From the NCBI GenBank assembly GCA_963664465.2, contig CAXXSU010000002.1, forward strand, positions 496,001 through 560,000: a stretch of 64,000 nt of DNA. Reading direction: 5' to 3'. How positions within the stretch are numbered: the stretch's first letter is position 1; each line of letters begins with the position of its first letter. Shown here one piece after another: positions 9,308 through 17,073 of the stretch. This DNA is from CAVOAK01 sp963664465 (GTDB lineage Bacteria; Pseudomonadota; Alphaproteobacteria; UBA8366; CAVOAK01). The position numbers and the translations under genes were made by a program. A model generated the notes under the pieces. That model did no database searches, was not told where the DNA came from, and saw only the letters and a program-made list of their open reading frames with translations.

Positions 9308-10471
9308 TCAGCTAAGGACGAGATCGTCGCGGTGGATCATTTCATCGCGGCCACGATAGCCGAGAATTGTCTCTATTTCACCGCTCTTGTGTCCGGCGAT
9401 GAGCGCAGCGTCGCTCTTTGCGTAGGCCGACAGGCCACGCGCCACCTCGCGTCCGTCGCGCACGCGCACCGTCACCAGGTCTCCGCGCTCGAACGTCCCT
9501 TGAACGTCTATGACGCCGGCCGGCAACAGGCTCGTGCCACGCTGCAGCGCCTGTTCGGCACCGTCGTCAACGACGATCGCCCCCATTGGCTGCAACGAGC
9601 CGGCAATCCAGCGTTTGCGCGCCGTCAGCGGATTCGCGTGCGGCAGGAACCACGTACATCGTGCGCCTTCTTCCATGAGACGCAGCGGATGCAGGCCGGT
9701 GCCCAAGGCGATCGCCATGCGGCAGCCGGCCGCAACCGCAACTTTTGCCGCCTGCAGCTTGGTTGCCATGCCGCCTGACGAGTAGCCGGGCGGCGGTTTG
9801 CCGGCCATGGCCTCGGTTTCGGGCGTTATCTCACGGACCTCGGGTATATGGCGGGCTTGCCGGTCTTGCCGCGGATCAACCTCATAAAGACCGTCGATGT
9901 CCGATAGCAATATCAGCGTGTCGGCGCTGATCATCGCGGCGACGAGGGCGGCAAGCCGGTCGTTGTCGCCGAAGCGGATCTCTTGTGTCGCTACGGTGTC
10001 GTTCTCGTTGATTACCGGGACGGCGCCAAGTTGAAGCAACTGAGTCAATGTATTGCGCGCGTTGAGATGCCGCCGCCGCTCTTCGGTGTCAGCGAGCGTT
10101 AGAAGGATCTGGGCAACGGTCAGATCGTGACGCCCCAGCGCTGCTTGATAGGCGTGTGCAAGACGGATCTGACCGGTCGCTGCGGCCGCCTGCTTTTCTT
10201 CCAGCCGCAGCGCAGGGTTGGCAAGGCCAAGATGCCGCCGGCCAACGGCAATCGCGCCGGATGACACAACCAAGACCTCCTGGCCGCGGCTGCGGCAGTC
10301 GGCAATATCGTCGGCTAATGCGTCAAGCCAGTCGTGTCGAATCTCACCGCTGTCTTCATCGACCAGCAGCGCCGAGCCGATCTTGACGATCAGGCGTCGC
10401 GCGTCGGTGAGTTGTTGCTCGCTGGTTTCGCCTGACTCGGCGCGTTTCTTCTTCTTGCTCACGGCTGCCAT
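9308..10471 (-). CDS. proB: Glutamate 5-kinase (AAK + PUA)
   Basis: Phosphorylates glutamate to glutamyl-5-phosphate, the first and feedback-inhibited step of proline synthesis. From the ATG at 10471 it is 387 residues: a short basic leader (SKKKKR), then the amino-acid kinase domain (LIVKIGSALLVDEDSG, VSSGAIAVGRRHLG, VPVINENDTVA, DIDGLYEVDPRQD) and a C-terminal PUA domain from about residue 290. The frame is open far upstream, but that part is read out of frame through obgE and has no kinase homology, so I reject it. The start overlaps the last 13 bp of obgE, which points to translational coupling. Confidence 0.94.
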   Translation of the reverse strand: MAAVSKKKKRAESGETSEQQLTDARRLIVKIGSALLVDEDSGEIRHDWLDALADDIADCRSRGQEVLVVSSGAIAVGRRHLGLANPALRLEEKQAAAATGQIRLAHAYQAALGRHDLTVAQILLTLADTEERRRHLNARNTLTQLLQLGAVPVINENDTVATQEIRFGDNDRLAALVAAMISADTLILLSDIDGLYEVDPRQDRQARHIPEVREITPETEAMAGKPPPGYSSGGMATKLQAAKVAVAAGCRMAIALGTGLHPLRLMEEGARCTWFLPHANPLTARKRWIAGSLQPMGAIVVDDGAEQALQRGTSLLPAGVIDVQGTFERGDLVTVRVRDGREVARGLSAYAKSDAALIAGHKSGEIETILGYRGRDEMIHRDDLVLS

Positions 10472-11493
10472 CCTTGGGCGGCCGACACCGTCAAATCTAC
10501 ACCGCGCGCCTCTTGAATGACCTCGAACAACGCCGCCAATACTAAATCGACACCCTTGCCGCTTACGCCCGAGAGGGTCAGGGTGGTCGTGCCCGATACA
10601 GCCGTTATTTCGGCTGCTTTTCTCTCGATATCGTCTTCGCTCAAGGCGTCGCACTTGTTGAGCCCGACGACCTGCGGCTTTGCCTCCAGACCTCCGCCAT
10701 AACTGGAGAGTTCCTGCTGGATTGTCTGATACGCGCCGGACACGTCGTCGAGTGTGCCATCCACCAAATGCAGCAACACGCGGCAGCGTTCGATATGGCC
10801 GAGAAAACGATCGCCGAGGCCATGACCTTCGTGCGCGCCTTCGATCAGGCCCGGAATGTCGGCGAGTACAAACTCCTCGGCATGCGTGTAGACGACGCCA
10901 AGCTGTGGGTGAAGGGTGGTGAATGGATAGTCTGCGACTTTCGGCCGGGCCCGAGATACGGCTGCAAGGAACGTCGATTTGCCAGCATTTGGTAGTCCGA
11001 TTAGGCCCGCGTCTGCGATCAATTTCAGGCGCAGCCATATCAGAAACTCCTGCCCTGGCTGCCCCGGATCGGCGCGGCGTGGGGCCCGATTGGTCGAAGA
11101 TTTATAGTGGGCGTTTCCAAATCCGCCGCGACCACCCTCGGCAATAACCACCTCTTGCCCTGGCTCGGTCACGTCGACGAGAAGCGTAGTGTTGTCCTCG
11201 GCGAAGATCTGCGTGCCGGAAGGCAATGATATCGTCATGGATTTTCCCGAGGCGCCTGTTCGATCCTTGCCCATGCCATCGCGGCCCTTGCCAGCCTTGA
11301 TGTGCTGACGGAAACGAAAATCTATCAGGGTGTTGAGACTGCCGACCGCGCGCGCAACGACGTCGCCGCCGCGACCGCCGTTGCCACCGTCCGGACCGCC
11401 GAACTCGATGAACTTCTCACGCCGAAAACTCAGGCAGCCGTTGCCGCCGTCGCCGCTCTTGATGAACACTTTTGCCTGGTCGAGAAATTTCAT
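10459..11493 (-). CDS. obgE: Obg family GTPase (ribosome assembly)
   Basis: 344 residues: an N-terminal glycine-rich Obg fold (MKFLDQAKVFIKSGDGGNGC, then GGPDGGNGGRGGDVV) and a GTPase domain with G1 GLPNAGKSTFL, G3 DIPGLIEGAHEG and G4 NKCD. The third, variable domain is short. The protein acts in 50S subunit maturation and stress control, and is usually essential. It is first in the segment after the rpmA terminator, so it probably has its own promoter or depends on readthrough. Its stop overlaps the proB start. Confidence 0.96.
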   Translation of the reverse strand: MKFLDQAKVFIKSGDGGNGCLSFRREKFIEFGGPDGGNGGRGGDVVARAVGSLNTLIDFRFRQHIKAGKGRDGMGKDRTGASGKSMTISLPSGTQIFAEDNTTLLVDVTEPGQEVVIAEGGRGGFGNAHYKSSTNRAPRRADPGQPGQEFLIWLRLKLIADAGLIGLPNAGKSTFLAAVSRARPKVADYPFTTLHPQLGVVYTHAEEFVLADIPGLIEGAHEGHGLGDRFLGHIERCRVLLHLVDGTLDDVSGAYQTIQQELSSYGGGLEAKPQVVGLNKCDALSEDDIERKAAEITAVSGTTTLTLSGVSGKGVDLVLAALFEVIQEARGVDLTVSAAQGWQP

Positions 11494-11523
11494 CGCCGTG
11501 CTCTGCGTCTACGGTCCCGGAAC

Positions 11524-11553
11524 GAAAAAGGGGGAATGGTCGACCATTCCCCC
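11524..11553 (-). terminator. Intrinsic terminator after rpmA
   Basis: A perfect 12-bp inverted repeat (arms of gggggaatggtc type, no real loop beyond the central GACC turn) at 11530-11553 is followed on the minus strand by a run of five T at 11524-11529. It lies 30 bp after the rpmA stop and 30 bp before the obgE start, so it should end or attenuate the rplU-rpmA transcript before obgE. Confidence 0.85.
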
Positions 11554-11583
11554 GGGAAAACGCGCGCGAGCGCCGGGCCGCTT

Positions 11584-11838
11584 CTAGGCGGCCGGCTCCA
11601 CCGACACTGTCGTCCGGCTACGCAACTTGTGAAACTTGACGTGACCTTCCTTCAGCGCGAACAGCGTGTGGTCCCTGCCCATACCCACATTGTCGCCGGG
11701 ATGCACTTTGGTGCCGCGTTGACGAACGATGATATTGCCGGCGAGAACGTTCTGGCCGCCATATTTTTTCACGCCGAGCCGCCGCCCCGCTGTGTCGCGG
11801 CCGTTACGCGAACTGCCGCCTGCTTTCTTGTGTGCCAT
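11584..11838 (-). CDS. rpmA: 50S ribosomal protein L27
   Basis: 84 residues, starting MAHKKAGGSSRNGRDTAGRR, the invariant N-terminus of L27, which reaches the peptidyl transferase centre. GGQNVLAGNIIVRQRGT and HPGDNVGMGRDHTLFAL follow as expected. No N-terminal cleavage extension is present. It is 6 bp downstream of rplU and co-transcribed with it; a terminator follows. Confidence 0.98.
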   Translation of the reverse strand: MAHKKAGGSSRNGRDTAGRRLGVKKYGGQNVLAGNIIVRQRGTKVHPGDNVGMGRDHTLFALKEGHVKFHKLRSRTTVSVEPAA

Positions 11839-11844
11839 CGCCTA

Positions 11845-12402
11845 CTACTCCTTGCCCTTCGACGTCTTGTCGGCTGGCCTCTTGGCCGCCGTCTTGCCGG
11901 CTGAAGATGCCTTCGCCGTTGCGGCTGGTTTCCTTGCCGACGCCTTCTTTGCCGGCGCCTTCTTGGCCGGTGCCGTTTTGGCCGGTGCCGTCTCTGCGGC
12001 CGTCTTCGCCGTCGCTTTGCTCTTCGCCGGCTCGGCTTTGGCCGGAGCCGTCGTCTCAGCCTTCGCGGCTGCCTTGGTCGATTTCTTTCCGCCAGCCAAG
12101 ATGCTGGTGATACGCAGGACCGTCAGATCTTGGCGATGCCCCGCCCGGCGGCGGTAATTCTTACGGCGGTTCTTCTTGAAGACAATGATCTTGTCGCCGC
12201 GCGGTTGGTCGAGAATTGTTGCGGCGACCGATGCGCCCGACACCAGCGGGGCACCGATCGTCTGATCCTTGCCATTGCTCACCATCAACACGTCGTCGAT
12301 TGACACCGCCGCACCGGCGTCGCCCGGCAGGCGCTCGACGAGGATGATGTCGTCTTTGGCGACCTTATACTGTTTGCCGCCGGTCTTGATGACTGCGAAC
12401 AT
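11845..12402 (-). CDS. rplU: 50S ribosomal protein L21 with Lys/Ala-rich tail
   Basis: 185 residues. Residues 1-103 are a normal L21 domain (MFAVIKTGGKQYKVAKDDII, FKKNRRKNYRRRAGHRQDLT). Residues from about 104 on form a low-complexity Ala/Lys/Pro/Thr tail with repeated AKTAPAKKAPAKK-like units, giving nearly twice the length of E. coli L21. Such tails are known in alphaproteobacterial L21 and probably bind RNA non-specifically; that role is inference. It is first gene of the rplU-rpmA pair, with a sigma-70-like promoter upstream. Confidence 0.96.
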   Translation of the reverse strand: MFAVIKTGGKQYKVAKDDIILVERLPGDAGAAVSIDDVLMVSNGKDQTIGAPLVSGASVAATILDQPRGDKIIVFKKNRRKNYRRRAGHRQDLTVLRITSILAGGKKSTKAAAKAETTAPAKAEPAKSKATAKTAAETAPAKTAPAKKAPAKKASARKPAATAKASSAGKTAAKRPADKTSKGKE

Positions 12403-12468
12403 GGCAGAGTCTCTGACGTCCTTGGTAGTCGGTTCCGCTCGGACCGCCGCAGCAGGCCATACAAAATA

Positions 12469-12489
12469 GCGGGCCGGTCGATGGCCCGC
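12469..12489 (-). promoter_or_regulatory. GC-rich hairpin in the rplU leader
   Basis: A 7-bp GC stem (gcgggcc/ggcccgc) with a 7-nt loop sits in the untranslated leader of rplU, followed on the minus strand by tattttgt. The T-tract is short and interrupted, so it is a weak terminator at best. It may be an attenuator or ribosomal-protein leader structure. This is inference from the fold alone. Confidence 0.4.
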
Positions 12490-12501
12490 AAACTGGCGCG
12501 A

Positions 12502-12529
12502 ACTATACGGCGCAGCGCATACAAGTCAA
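12502..12529 (-). promoter_or_regulatory. Probable sigma-70 promoter of rplU-rpmA
   Basis: On the minus strand a -35 box TTGACT (12524-12529) and a -10 box TATAGT (12502-12507) are 16 bp apart. It is correctly placed, about 100 bp upstream of the rplU ATG, and lies in the gap shared with the divergent tRNA-Ser gene. Confidence 0.6.
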
Positions 12530-12659
12530 CGCTTTTGCCGACTGTTGCCAACCGGCTGTACCGAGGGTTTCAGCACGGGCTTGCGGGTCGACGGACTTTG
12601 CGATTAGTGTCGCGCGCCGCCTGGGGGCGTCTCGCACCCTCACGCCATCGGACCAGCGC

Positions 12660-12749
12660 GGAGGGGTGCCGGAGTGGTCGAACGGGGCGGTCTCGAAAAC
12701 CGTTGTGCGCTTGCGCGTACCGTGGGTTCGAATCCCACCCCCTCCGCCA
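12660..12749 (+). tRNA. tRNA-Ser(CGA)
   Basis: A 90-nt class II tRNA. The 7-bp acceptor stem is ggagggg with cccctcc, the discriminator is G and the CCA end is encoded. The anticodon loop ctCGAaa sits on a cggt/accg stem. A long variable arm (tgtgcgcttgcgcgta region) precedes the T arm gtgggTTCGAATcccac. It sits at the left edge of the accessory island and is a plausible integration site, although I found no second copy of its 3' end. Confidence 0.97.
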
Positions 12750-12765
12750 GCGACCCCGGACACTT

Positions 12766-13160
12766 GTCTCCGAACAGGCTCTTGCGCGCTAACGGCCCGG
12801 AACAGGCAACGTATTTGCGCCCAATCCCATTCTGCCGCGGACGATGACTCACAGAACGCAGTGCACTTGGGAGAATATCAGGGCCGGGTCTCTGGCGGTC
12901 CGCTGCCCGGGTGAGTTTCCCTGCCAGCAGGTACAAGAACAGGGAATTTCCTTCAATATGAGCCCGATAACAGGGCCTTGCGGGACAGGATGGGCCTCGC
13001 GCAACCTCAATATATTAGTTATTTCAACGTTTTATGCCGCTACAGGACCACTTTCCTGTTAATGGCAATAACAGGGCATTTATCTTGTCATAACAGGGAA
13101 TTTATTCGCCGGAACAGGGTATAATTTCGGCGATAACAGGAAACCTTCGAAGCCGATCAG
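12766..13160. repeat. 'aacaggg' interspersed repeat, copy 1
   Basis: A non-coding block of about 400 bp in which short aacaggg/aacaggaa motifs recur every 20-40 bp, ending near the motif cgataacagg. A clearly homologous block lies in the same orientation at 29615-29978 and resumes at 33507-33545. I know similar blocks from other alphaproteobacterial genomes as dispersed sequences downstream of recombinase genes; that association is from memory. Nothing here looks translated. Confidence 0.7.
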
Positions 13161-13164
13161 TTTG

Positions 13165-13217
13165 ACCGATTTGACCCTGCAGCGGGCGGGCAAGTCAGAC
13201 TCAATGACTCGAGCATG
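13165..13217. repeat. Short direct repeat R1 (second copy 13707-13753)
   Basis: About 47 bp beginning gaccgatttgaccctgcagc and ending tcgagcatgac is present almost exactly twice, on either side of an IS1595-type remnant. A second pair (13288-13373 and 13777-13852, containing ctctcgagagtaagg) lies next to it. In the right-hand copy both pairs read as one continuous piece of a recombinase gene, so the left-hand pieces look like duplicated, displaced parts. Confidence 0.75.
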
Positions 13218-13218
13218 A

Positions 13219-13706
13219 CCGTTGCGGCTTTGGTTCCAGGCTTTCTTGCGAATCGGATGGTTCGACCCAAACCTATGTGGGCGGCGGGATTGGCATTGGC
13301 GCACAAGCGATCAGGCTCTCGAGAGTAAGGCGCTGGCGGCTGCCGAGCCGGCAAGGATGGCGCGCTGCAGATTCGAACCGATGGCTGGCGAGCCTACAAG
13401 CACGGGAGTCGGCTTCGAACACCAGCCGAAAAATATTTCCGGCGCGACCCGCCCACATCAGGTTCATCGGGTAGCCGGCTTGATCGGTGGTGGCTGCATG
13501 GGGCTATTAGCGCCTCCCAGCTTGATTACTATCTGGACGAGTTCACGTTCCGCTTCAATCGCCGCCGATCCAAAGCTCGCGCCTCCTGTTCTATCGACTC
13601 CTCCAGCAAGCAGTGCAACTGGAGCCCGTGCAAGAAGCTCGTCGGGGGCAGACCCAGCCCCAGATCTAGGCACTACGAGAGCGAATAGGATACTCTATTT
13701 ACCGAT
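13219..13706 (+). pseudogene. Scrambled remnant of an IS1595-family transposase
   Basis: Fragments match the intact transposase at 43758-44768. The first is RLWFQA at 13219-13255, then a VDETYVGG-like piece (13262-13292), then after an 86-bp foreign insert the GWRAY region (13374 onward), and finally ISASQLDYYLDEFTFRFNRR to the C-terminus. The right terminal inverted repeat (cactacgagagcgaatagga and on) is still present at about 13676-13705. Frameshifts and internal deletions make it non-functional. The interleaving with recombinase-derived repeats shows repeated recombination here. Confidence 0.75.
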
Positions 13707-13753
13707 TTGACCCTGCAGCGGGCGGGCAAGTCAGACTCAATGACTCGAGCATG

Positions 13754-14137
13754 ACTTTCTGCTCGGACCAAAGCATTGGCATTGGCGCACGCATCAGGCT
13801 CTCGAGAGTAAGGCCTGGCGGCTGCCGGCCGGCAAGGATGGCGCGCTGCAGCTCGGGTGCCAGAAAGGCCAGCCGGACGAGACGGCGGCGATAGGATGTC
13901 GCAGGTGCTGCATCGAACGTCGGCACACCAGCGGCGTCTGTTGTCAGCATCGCATGCGCCGCGCGCAACGCCTTGATCAGCGCTGGATCTGAACGCGACG
14001 CCGGCCTGGTGCTCCCGACGACCCAGGTCCGCCCGCCGCGCAGGCGCATACGAACGGGCAGTATGAGCCGGAGCAGCGTTGAATCCGCGGCATCGGCTTC
14101 GGCCGTCTCATCGGGTTCGAGGCGGGAGCGCAGGGTA
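13754..14137 (-). pseudogene. C-terminal remnant of a site-specific recombinase
   Basis: Read on the minus strand from the edge of the IS6-type element, one open frame gives LLRLILPVRMRLRGGRTWVV, then a TSYRRRLVRLAFLAPELQRA segment and ILAGRQPPGLTLESLM. From memory this resembles the C-terminal part of alphaproteobacterial 'recombinase family' (large serine recombinase) proteins. The catalytic N-terminus is missing, cut off at 14138 by the IS6-type element. It is the only trace of an integration enzyme in the island. The family call is moderate because no search could be run. Confidence 0.55.
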
Positions 14138-14944
14138 GGGCATTGTCACGTTAATCGGAGGCGGCCGCAAAGGACGGCATCGACGCCCATTCAGGCGGCC
14201 GCACTCGCAATATTCCAAACGTTGAACGCGTAGGTTCTAAATCGCTTGAACGTGGGTCTGCTGAGTAAATGACGCTGGACGTAGAAGCTGTTGTATACGG
14301 CGGATTGGATGTTCAGGAAGCGTTGGGCAGAACCCGGTGATTTGAAACGCTGCTGTTTCCGCTCTCGTCGTCTGACCGCCTGGTGCGAGTTCTCCGCGCG
14401 ATTATTCGCACGCTTATCGTCAATGTGTTCAGCCGTCAGGCCGAGGGTTCGAATTGCGACGTGATAAGACCTGAGTTTTTCGGTCGTAATTCGCGTTGGC
14501 ACCCACCCTTGTTTCTTCAGCAGTTTCCGCATCAACTTCAACGCTGCCTTGGCATTCCGCTTTGATTGCACGGGGAAATCCAGGACCTCGCCTTCGTTAT
14601 CAACGGCGCGCCATAACCAGTGACGTCGCCCTCGAATCACAATGACCATTTCATCGAAATGCCAATAGTCGCTGGGCGTTGGTCGCGTATGGCGCAGGTT
14701 TTGAGCAATCGGCCCGCCAAATTTGAGGAACCAGCGCCGTACGCTCTCGTAGGAGATGTCCAGGCCCCGCTCCGCAAGCAGATCCTCCACATCTCGATAA
14801 CTCAAAGTGAACCGGGAATAGAGCCAAACAGCGTGGCGAATGATGTCAGGTGGGAAACGATGGCGTGTGAAGGAGATGGTTCGCATCTCGACACGCTACA
14901 CCCATGAGGCGATTGAAGGCAGAGCGGTTAACGTGACAATGCCC
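14138..14944. mobile_element. IS6-family insertion sequence, 807 bp
   Basis: Both ends carry a 20-bp terminal inverted repeat (gggcattgtcacgttaaycg, left 14138-14157, right 14925-14944) with a single mismatch. Length and single transposase gene fit the IS6 family. The 8 bp next to the ends are gcagggta on the left and gccgaagg on the right, so there is no target duplication. This fits replicative co-integration or later deletion, both typical of this family. Confidence 0.88.
14191..14886 (-). CDS. IS6-family transposase
   Basis: 231 residues with the DDE fold of IS6/IS26-type enzymes. The first Asp is in YWHFDEMVIVIRGRRHWLWR, the second in RAVDNEGEVLDF, and the glutamate is in the ANNRAENSHQ region followed by RRRERKQQRFKSPGSAQRFL, a family signature. 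An N-terminal helix-turn-helix (YSRFTLSYRDVEDLLAERG) precedes the core. The frame is complete within intact inverted repeats, so the element may be active. A related but different C-terminal fragment lies at 29332-29551. Confidence 0.92.
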   Translation of the reverse strand: MRTISFTRHRFPPDIIRHAVWLYSRFTLSYRDVEDLLAERGLDISYESVRRWFLKFGGPIAQNLRHTRPTPSDYWHFDEMVIVIRGRRHWLWRAVDNEGEVLDFPVQSKRNAKAALKLMRKLLKKQGWVPTRITTEKLRSYHVAIRTLGLTAEHIDDKRANNRAENSHQAVRRRERKQQRFKSPGSAQRFLNIQSAVYNSFYVQRHLLSRPTFKRFRTYAFNVWNIASAAA

Positions 14945-15214
14945 GCCGAAGGCCCGAATCAGCGCACGAACCCCATGCGGGATTTGGAACGGCGCATTTT
15001 GGGGCAATTGTTGACTTCCCCGGCGCTCTCCCCCATCGTGATAAGAATGGCGTTGGCGCCGGGGCGGCTTCAGGGACGGGGACGCCTCGATCATCGATCC
15101 CAGGAGGACCGCGTGCACCGGCACGGTTTGCGTCCCGCGGTTCCCGCATCGTCAGGGTAAGGCGCTCTGTGTTGACCGATCCCCCATACGCGTGTCTCGA
15201 CGGGCAGGTGAATC
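14945..15214. other. Gap between the IS6 element and ureE
   Basis: No convincing gene. Short antisense frames run through ureE and are shadows. This gap should hold the urease operon promoter, but I see no strong -35/-10 pair. An A/G-rich site (ggcaggtgaatc) just before 15215 is the ureE ribosome-binding site. Confidence 0.4.
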
Positions 15215-15664
15215 GTGTTGCGGCTGACTGGCATCGTGGGCCACCTGAGCGACCCGGATTTTGCAGGCAAGTTGCACGACCTTGGCCACGAAGGACGCGT
15301 CGAAAGCATCGTCCTGAGCCGCTCCGATACGCAGCGCCACCGGCTCCGGGTTTACACGGATCGCGGTACGGAGTGTGAGGTCGCGCTGCCGCGAAACGAA
15401 CACCTGTCGCAGGGCGCCGTGCTCCTGCTCGAGGACGAGCGTGCCATCGTGGTACGCATGGAAGAGGAAGCATGGCTGGCGCTTGCGCCGCGGGACGCCG
15501 CCACGGCGCTGGAACTGGGCTACTTCGCCGGCAACCTGCACTGGCGCGTCCGCTTCGACGGCGACATTCTCAATGTGGCGCTGGAAGGGCCCGAGGCGGA
15601 CTACATCGCCCGAATCGAGGCGTTTCTGGCCGATGGCCGGGTGAGTTGGGTGGACGGTGAGTGA
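15215..15664 (+). CDS. ureE: Urease accessory protein UreE
   Basis: Nickel-carrying metallochaperone that delivers Ni to the apo-urease/UreDFG complex in the cytoplasm. 149 residues from a GTG at 15215 behind an AGGTGA site. The N-terminal peptide-binding domain (VESIVLSRSDTQRHRLRVYT) and the ferredoxin-like C-terminal domain (ALELGYFAGNLHWRVRFDGD) follow family order. The HWRV position fits the conserved metal-binding histidine. The His-rich C-terminal tail of Klebsiella UreE is absent; the protein ends VSWVDGE. First gene of the urease operon, overlapping ureF by 8 bp. Confidence 0.92.
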   Translation: MLRLTGIVGHLSDPDFAGKLHDLGHEGRVESIVLSRSDTQRHRLRVYTDRGTECEVALPRNEHLSQGAVLLLEDERAIVVRMEEEAWLALAPRDAATALELGYFAGNLHWRVRFDGDILNVALEGPEADYIARIEAFLADGRVSWVDGE

Positions 15665-16337
15665 CCCCACGCGCCTCCTCGCCGTGCTTCAGTACGGCGA
15701 CAGCTTTTTCCCGAGCGGGTCAGTCTCGTTCTCCTGGGGCCTCGAGACGCTGTGCGCGGAGGGTCAAGTTTCCGACGAGGCGGATGTCGCGCGGTACGTC
15801 GCCGGTCAACTGACCCACCGGTGGGCGACCTGCGACCGGCCGGCGCTGATCGCCGTCCATCGGACCGGCGAGGATCTTGGTCAGGTTGCGTTCATCGACG
15901 CCGAACTCGAGTCATTGGCGCTGCCCCAGGAACAGCGTGTGGGAAGCCGGCGCGCGGGCGCAGCGCTTCTTAATGTCCATGAACGGTTGGAAACGGCGCG
16001 CGCCGCGGACTACCGGCGCATGGTGAAGTCTGGAGCAGCCTTGGGGCATCTCCCCGTCGCCCAGGGGTTGGTTTGGAATGCTGTCGGACTAACGGACAAT
16101 GAGGCGGCGGCCGTGTCGGCCCATGCTCTGTGTGTTGGGCTCCTCGGCGCGGCCCTGCGGCTCGGAATCATCGGCCACGTGGCAGGTCAAAGAATTCTTC
16201 GTGACATGCGATCGGAGATCGCGCGTTTGCTGGCACTGCCCGTGCCGCCGCCCGGCGACTTCGGTGCCTATACGCCTGCCGCCGACATCGCCGTGATGCG
16301 GCACGAGACGGCGGATGTGCGTCTCTTCGTGAATTGA
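15657..16337 (+). CDS. ureF: Urease accessory protein UreF
   Basis: Part of the UreD-UreF-UreG complex that controls GTP-dependent nickel insertion. 226 residues from a GTG at 15657. YGDSFFPSGSVSFSWGLETL near the N-terminus is the family signature (DS-FP-G-F--S-GLE), and the helical body continues to the C-terminus (LRLGIIGHVAGQRILRDM). The start overlaps ureE, indicating translational coupling. The gap to ureAB is 31 bp with a GGGAGGGAGGGAG ribosome-binding region. Confidence 0.94.
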   Translation: MSDPTRLLAVLQYGDSFFPSGSVSFSWGLETLCAEGQVSDEADVARYVAGQLTHRWATCDRPALIAVHRTGEDLGQVAFIDAELESLALPQEQRVGSRRAGAALLNVHERLETARAADYRRMVKSGAALGHLPVAQGLVWNAVGLTDNEAAAVSAHALCVGLLGAALRLGIIGHVAGQRILRDMRSEIARLLALPVPPPGDFGAYTPAADIAVMRHETADVRLFVN

Positions 16338-16368
16338 AATTGAGACAAATCCGGGAGGGAGGGAGAGA

Positions 16369-17070
16369 ATGCTTCTAACACCCACCGAAATGGAGCGGTT
16401 GACCATCTTCACGGCCGCCGAGCTGGCCCGTCGGCATCAGGCCAAGGGGCTCAAGCTCAACCATCCCGAGGCCATCGCCATTATCGTCGAGGAAATTCTC
16501 GAGCGGGCGCGCGAAGGCCAATCCGTGGCGGAGCTTATCGGCTTCGGGTCTACCATCCTCACGGCGGATGATGTCCTTCCCGGGGTCGCGGATCTCATGC
16601 CGATGATCCAGGTTGAAGGGACCTTTCCGGATGGGACCAAGCTCGTCACGGTCCATGACCCCATCCGTCCGGGCAAGAAGCGGGTCGCAAAGAAGGATCA
16701 GGTCGCTCCGGGCGAGATTATCGTGGCGGAAGGCGATATCGAGATCAATGCGGGTCGCCGTACGGCCTCGCTCAAGGCCCTCAATACGGCCGACCGCCCG
16801 ATCCAGATCGGCAGCCACTATCACTTCTTCGAGGTGAACAAGGCGCTGGAGTTTGATCGGAAATCGGCATTCGGCATGCATCTCGATATTCCGGCGGGGA
16901 CGGCCGTGCGCTTCGAGCCGGGTGAGAGCAAGGAGGTCAAGCTGGTTGAGTTCGGCGGGACCGGCGAGATTTTCGGGCTCAATTCGTTGACCAGTGGCGC
17001 GACCCGCAGCGACAGCCGCAGGGAGGAAGCCCTGCGGCTCGCCCGCGACGCTGGATTCAAGGGTGCGTGA
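16369..17070 (+). CDS. ureAB: Fused urease gamma-beta subunit (UreA-UreB)
   Basis: One 233-residue chain in place of the usual separate subunits. Residues 1-100 are UreA (gamma): MLLTPTEMERLTIFTAAELA, LNHPEAIAIIVEEILE, then VLPGVADLMPMIQVEGTFPD. A linker near 101-125 (IRPGKKRVAKKDQV) joins UreB (beta): GEIIVAEGDIEINAGRRTAS, HYHFFEVNKALEFDR, then GMHLDIPAGTAVRFEPGE. The fusion is like that of Helicobacter UreA and some alphaproteobacteria. With UreC it forms the urea-hydrolysing apoenzyme. The frame is continuous without slippage. Three base pairs separate it from ureC. Confidence 0.95.
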   Translation: MLLTPTEMERLTIFTAAELARRHQAKGLKLNHPEAIAIIVEEILERAREGQSVAELIGFGSTILTADDVLPGVADLMPMIQVEGTFPDGTKLVTVHDPIRPGKKRVAKKDQVAPGEIIVAEGDIEINAGRRTASLKALNTADRPIQIGSHYHFFEVNKALEFDRKSAFGMHLDIPAGTAVRFEPGESKEVKLVEFGGTGEIFGLNSLTSGATRSDSRREEALRLARDAGFKGA

Positions 17071-17073
17071 ACC

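Noticed and set aside
10472..11038. N-terminal extension of proB by 189 codons
   Set aside because: This stretch is obgE read in another frame; the kinase domain begins right after the internal ATG at 10471.
12750..12765. att-site duplication of the tRNA-Ser 3' end
   Set aside because: I could not find a second copy of the tRNA 3' end within the window, so integration at this tRNA is only a possibility.
12766..13160. Regular short repeats resembling a CRISPR array
   Set aside because: The aacaggg motif is only about 7 bp and intervals vary from 20 to 40 bp; there is no 23-40-bp repeat unit and no cas gene.
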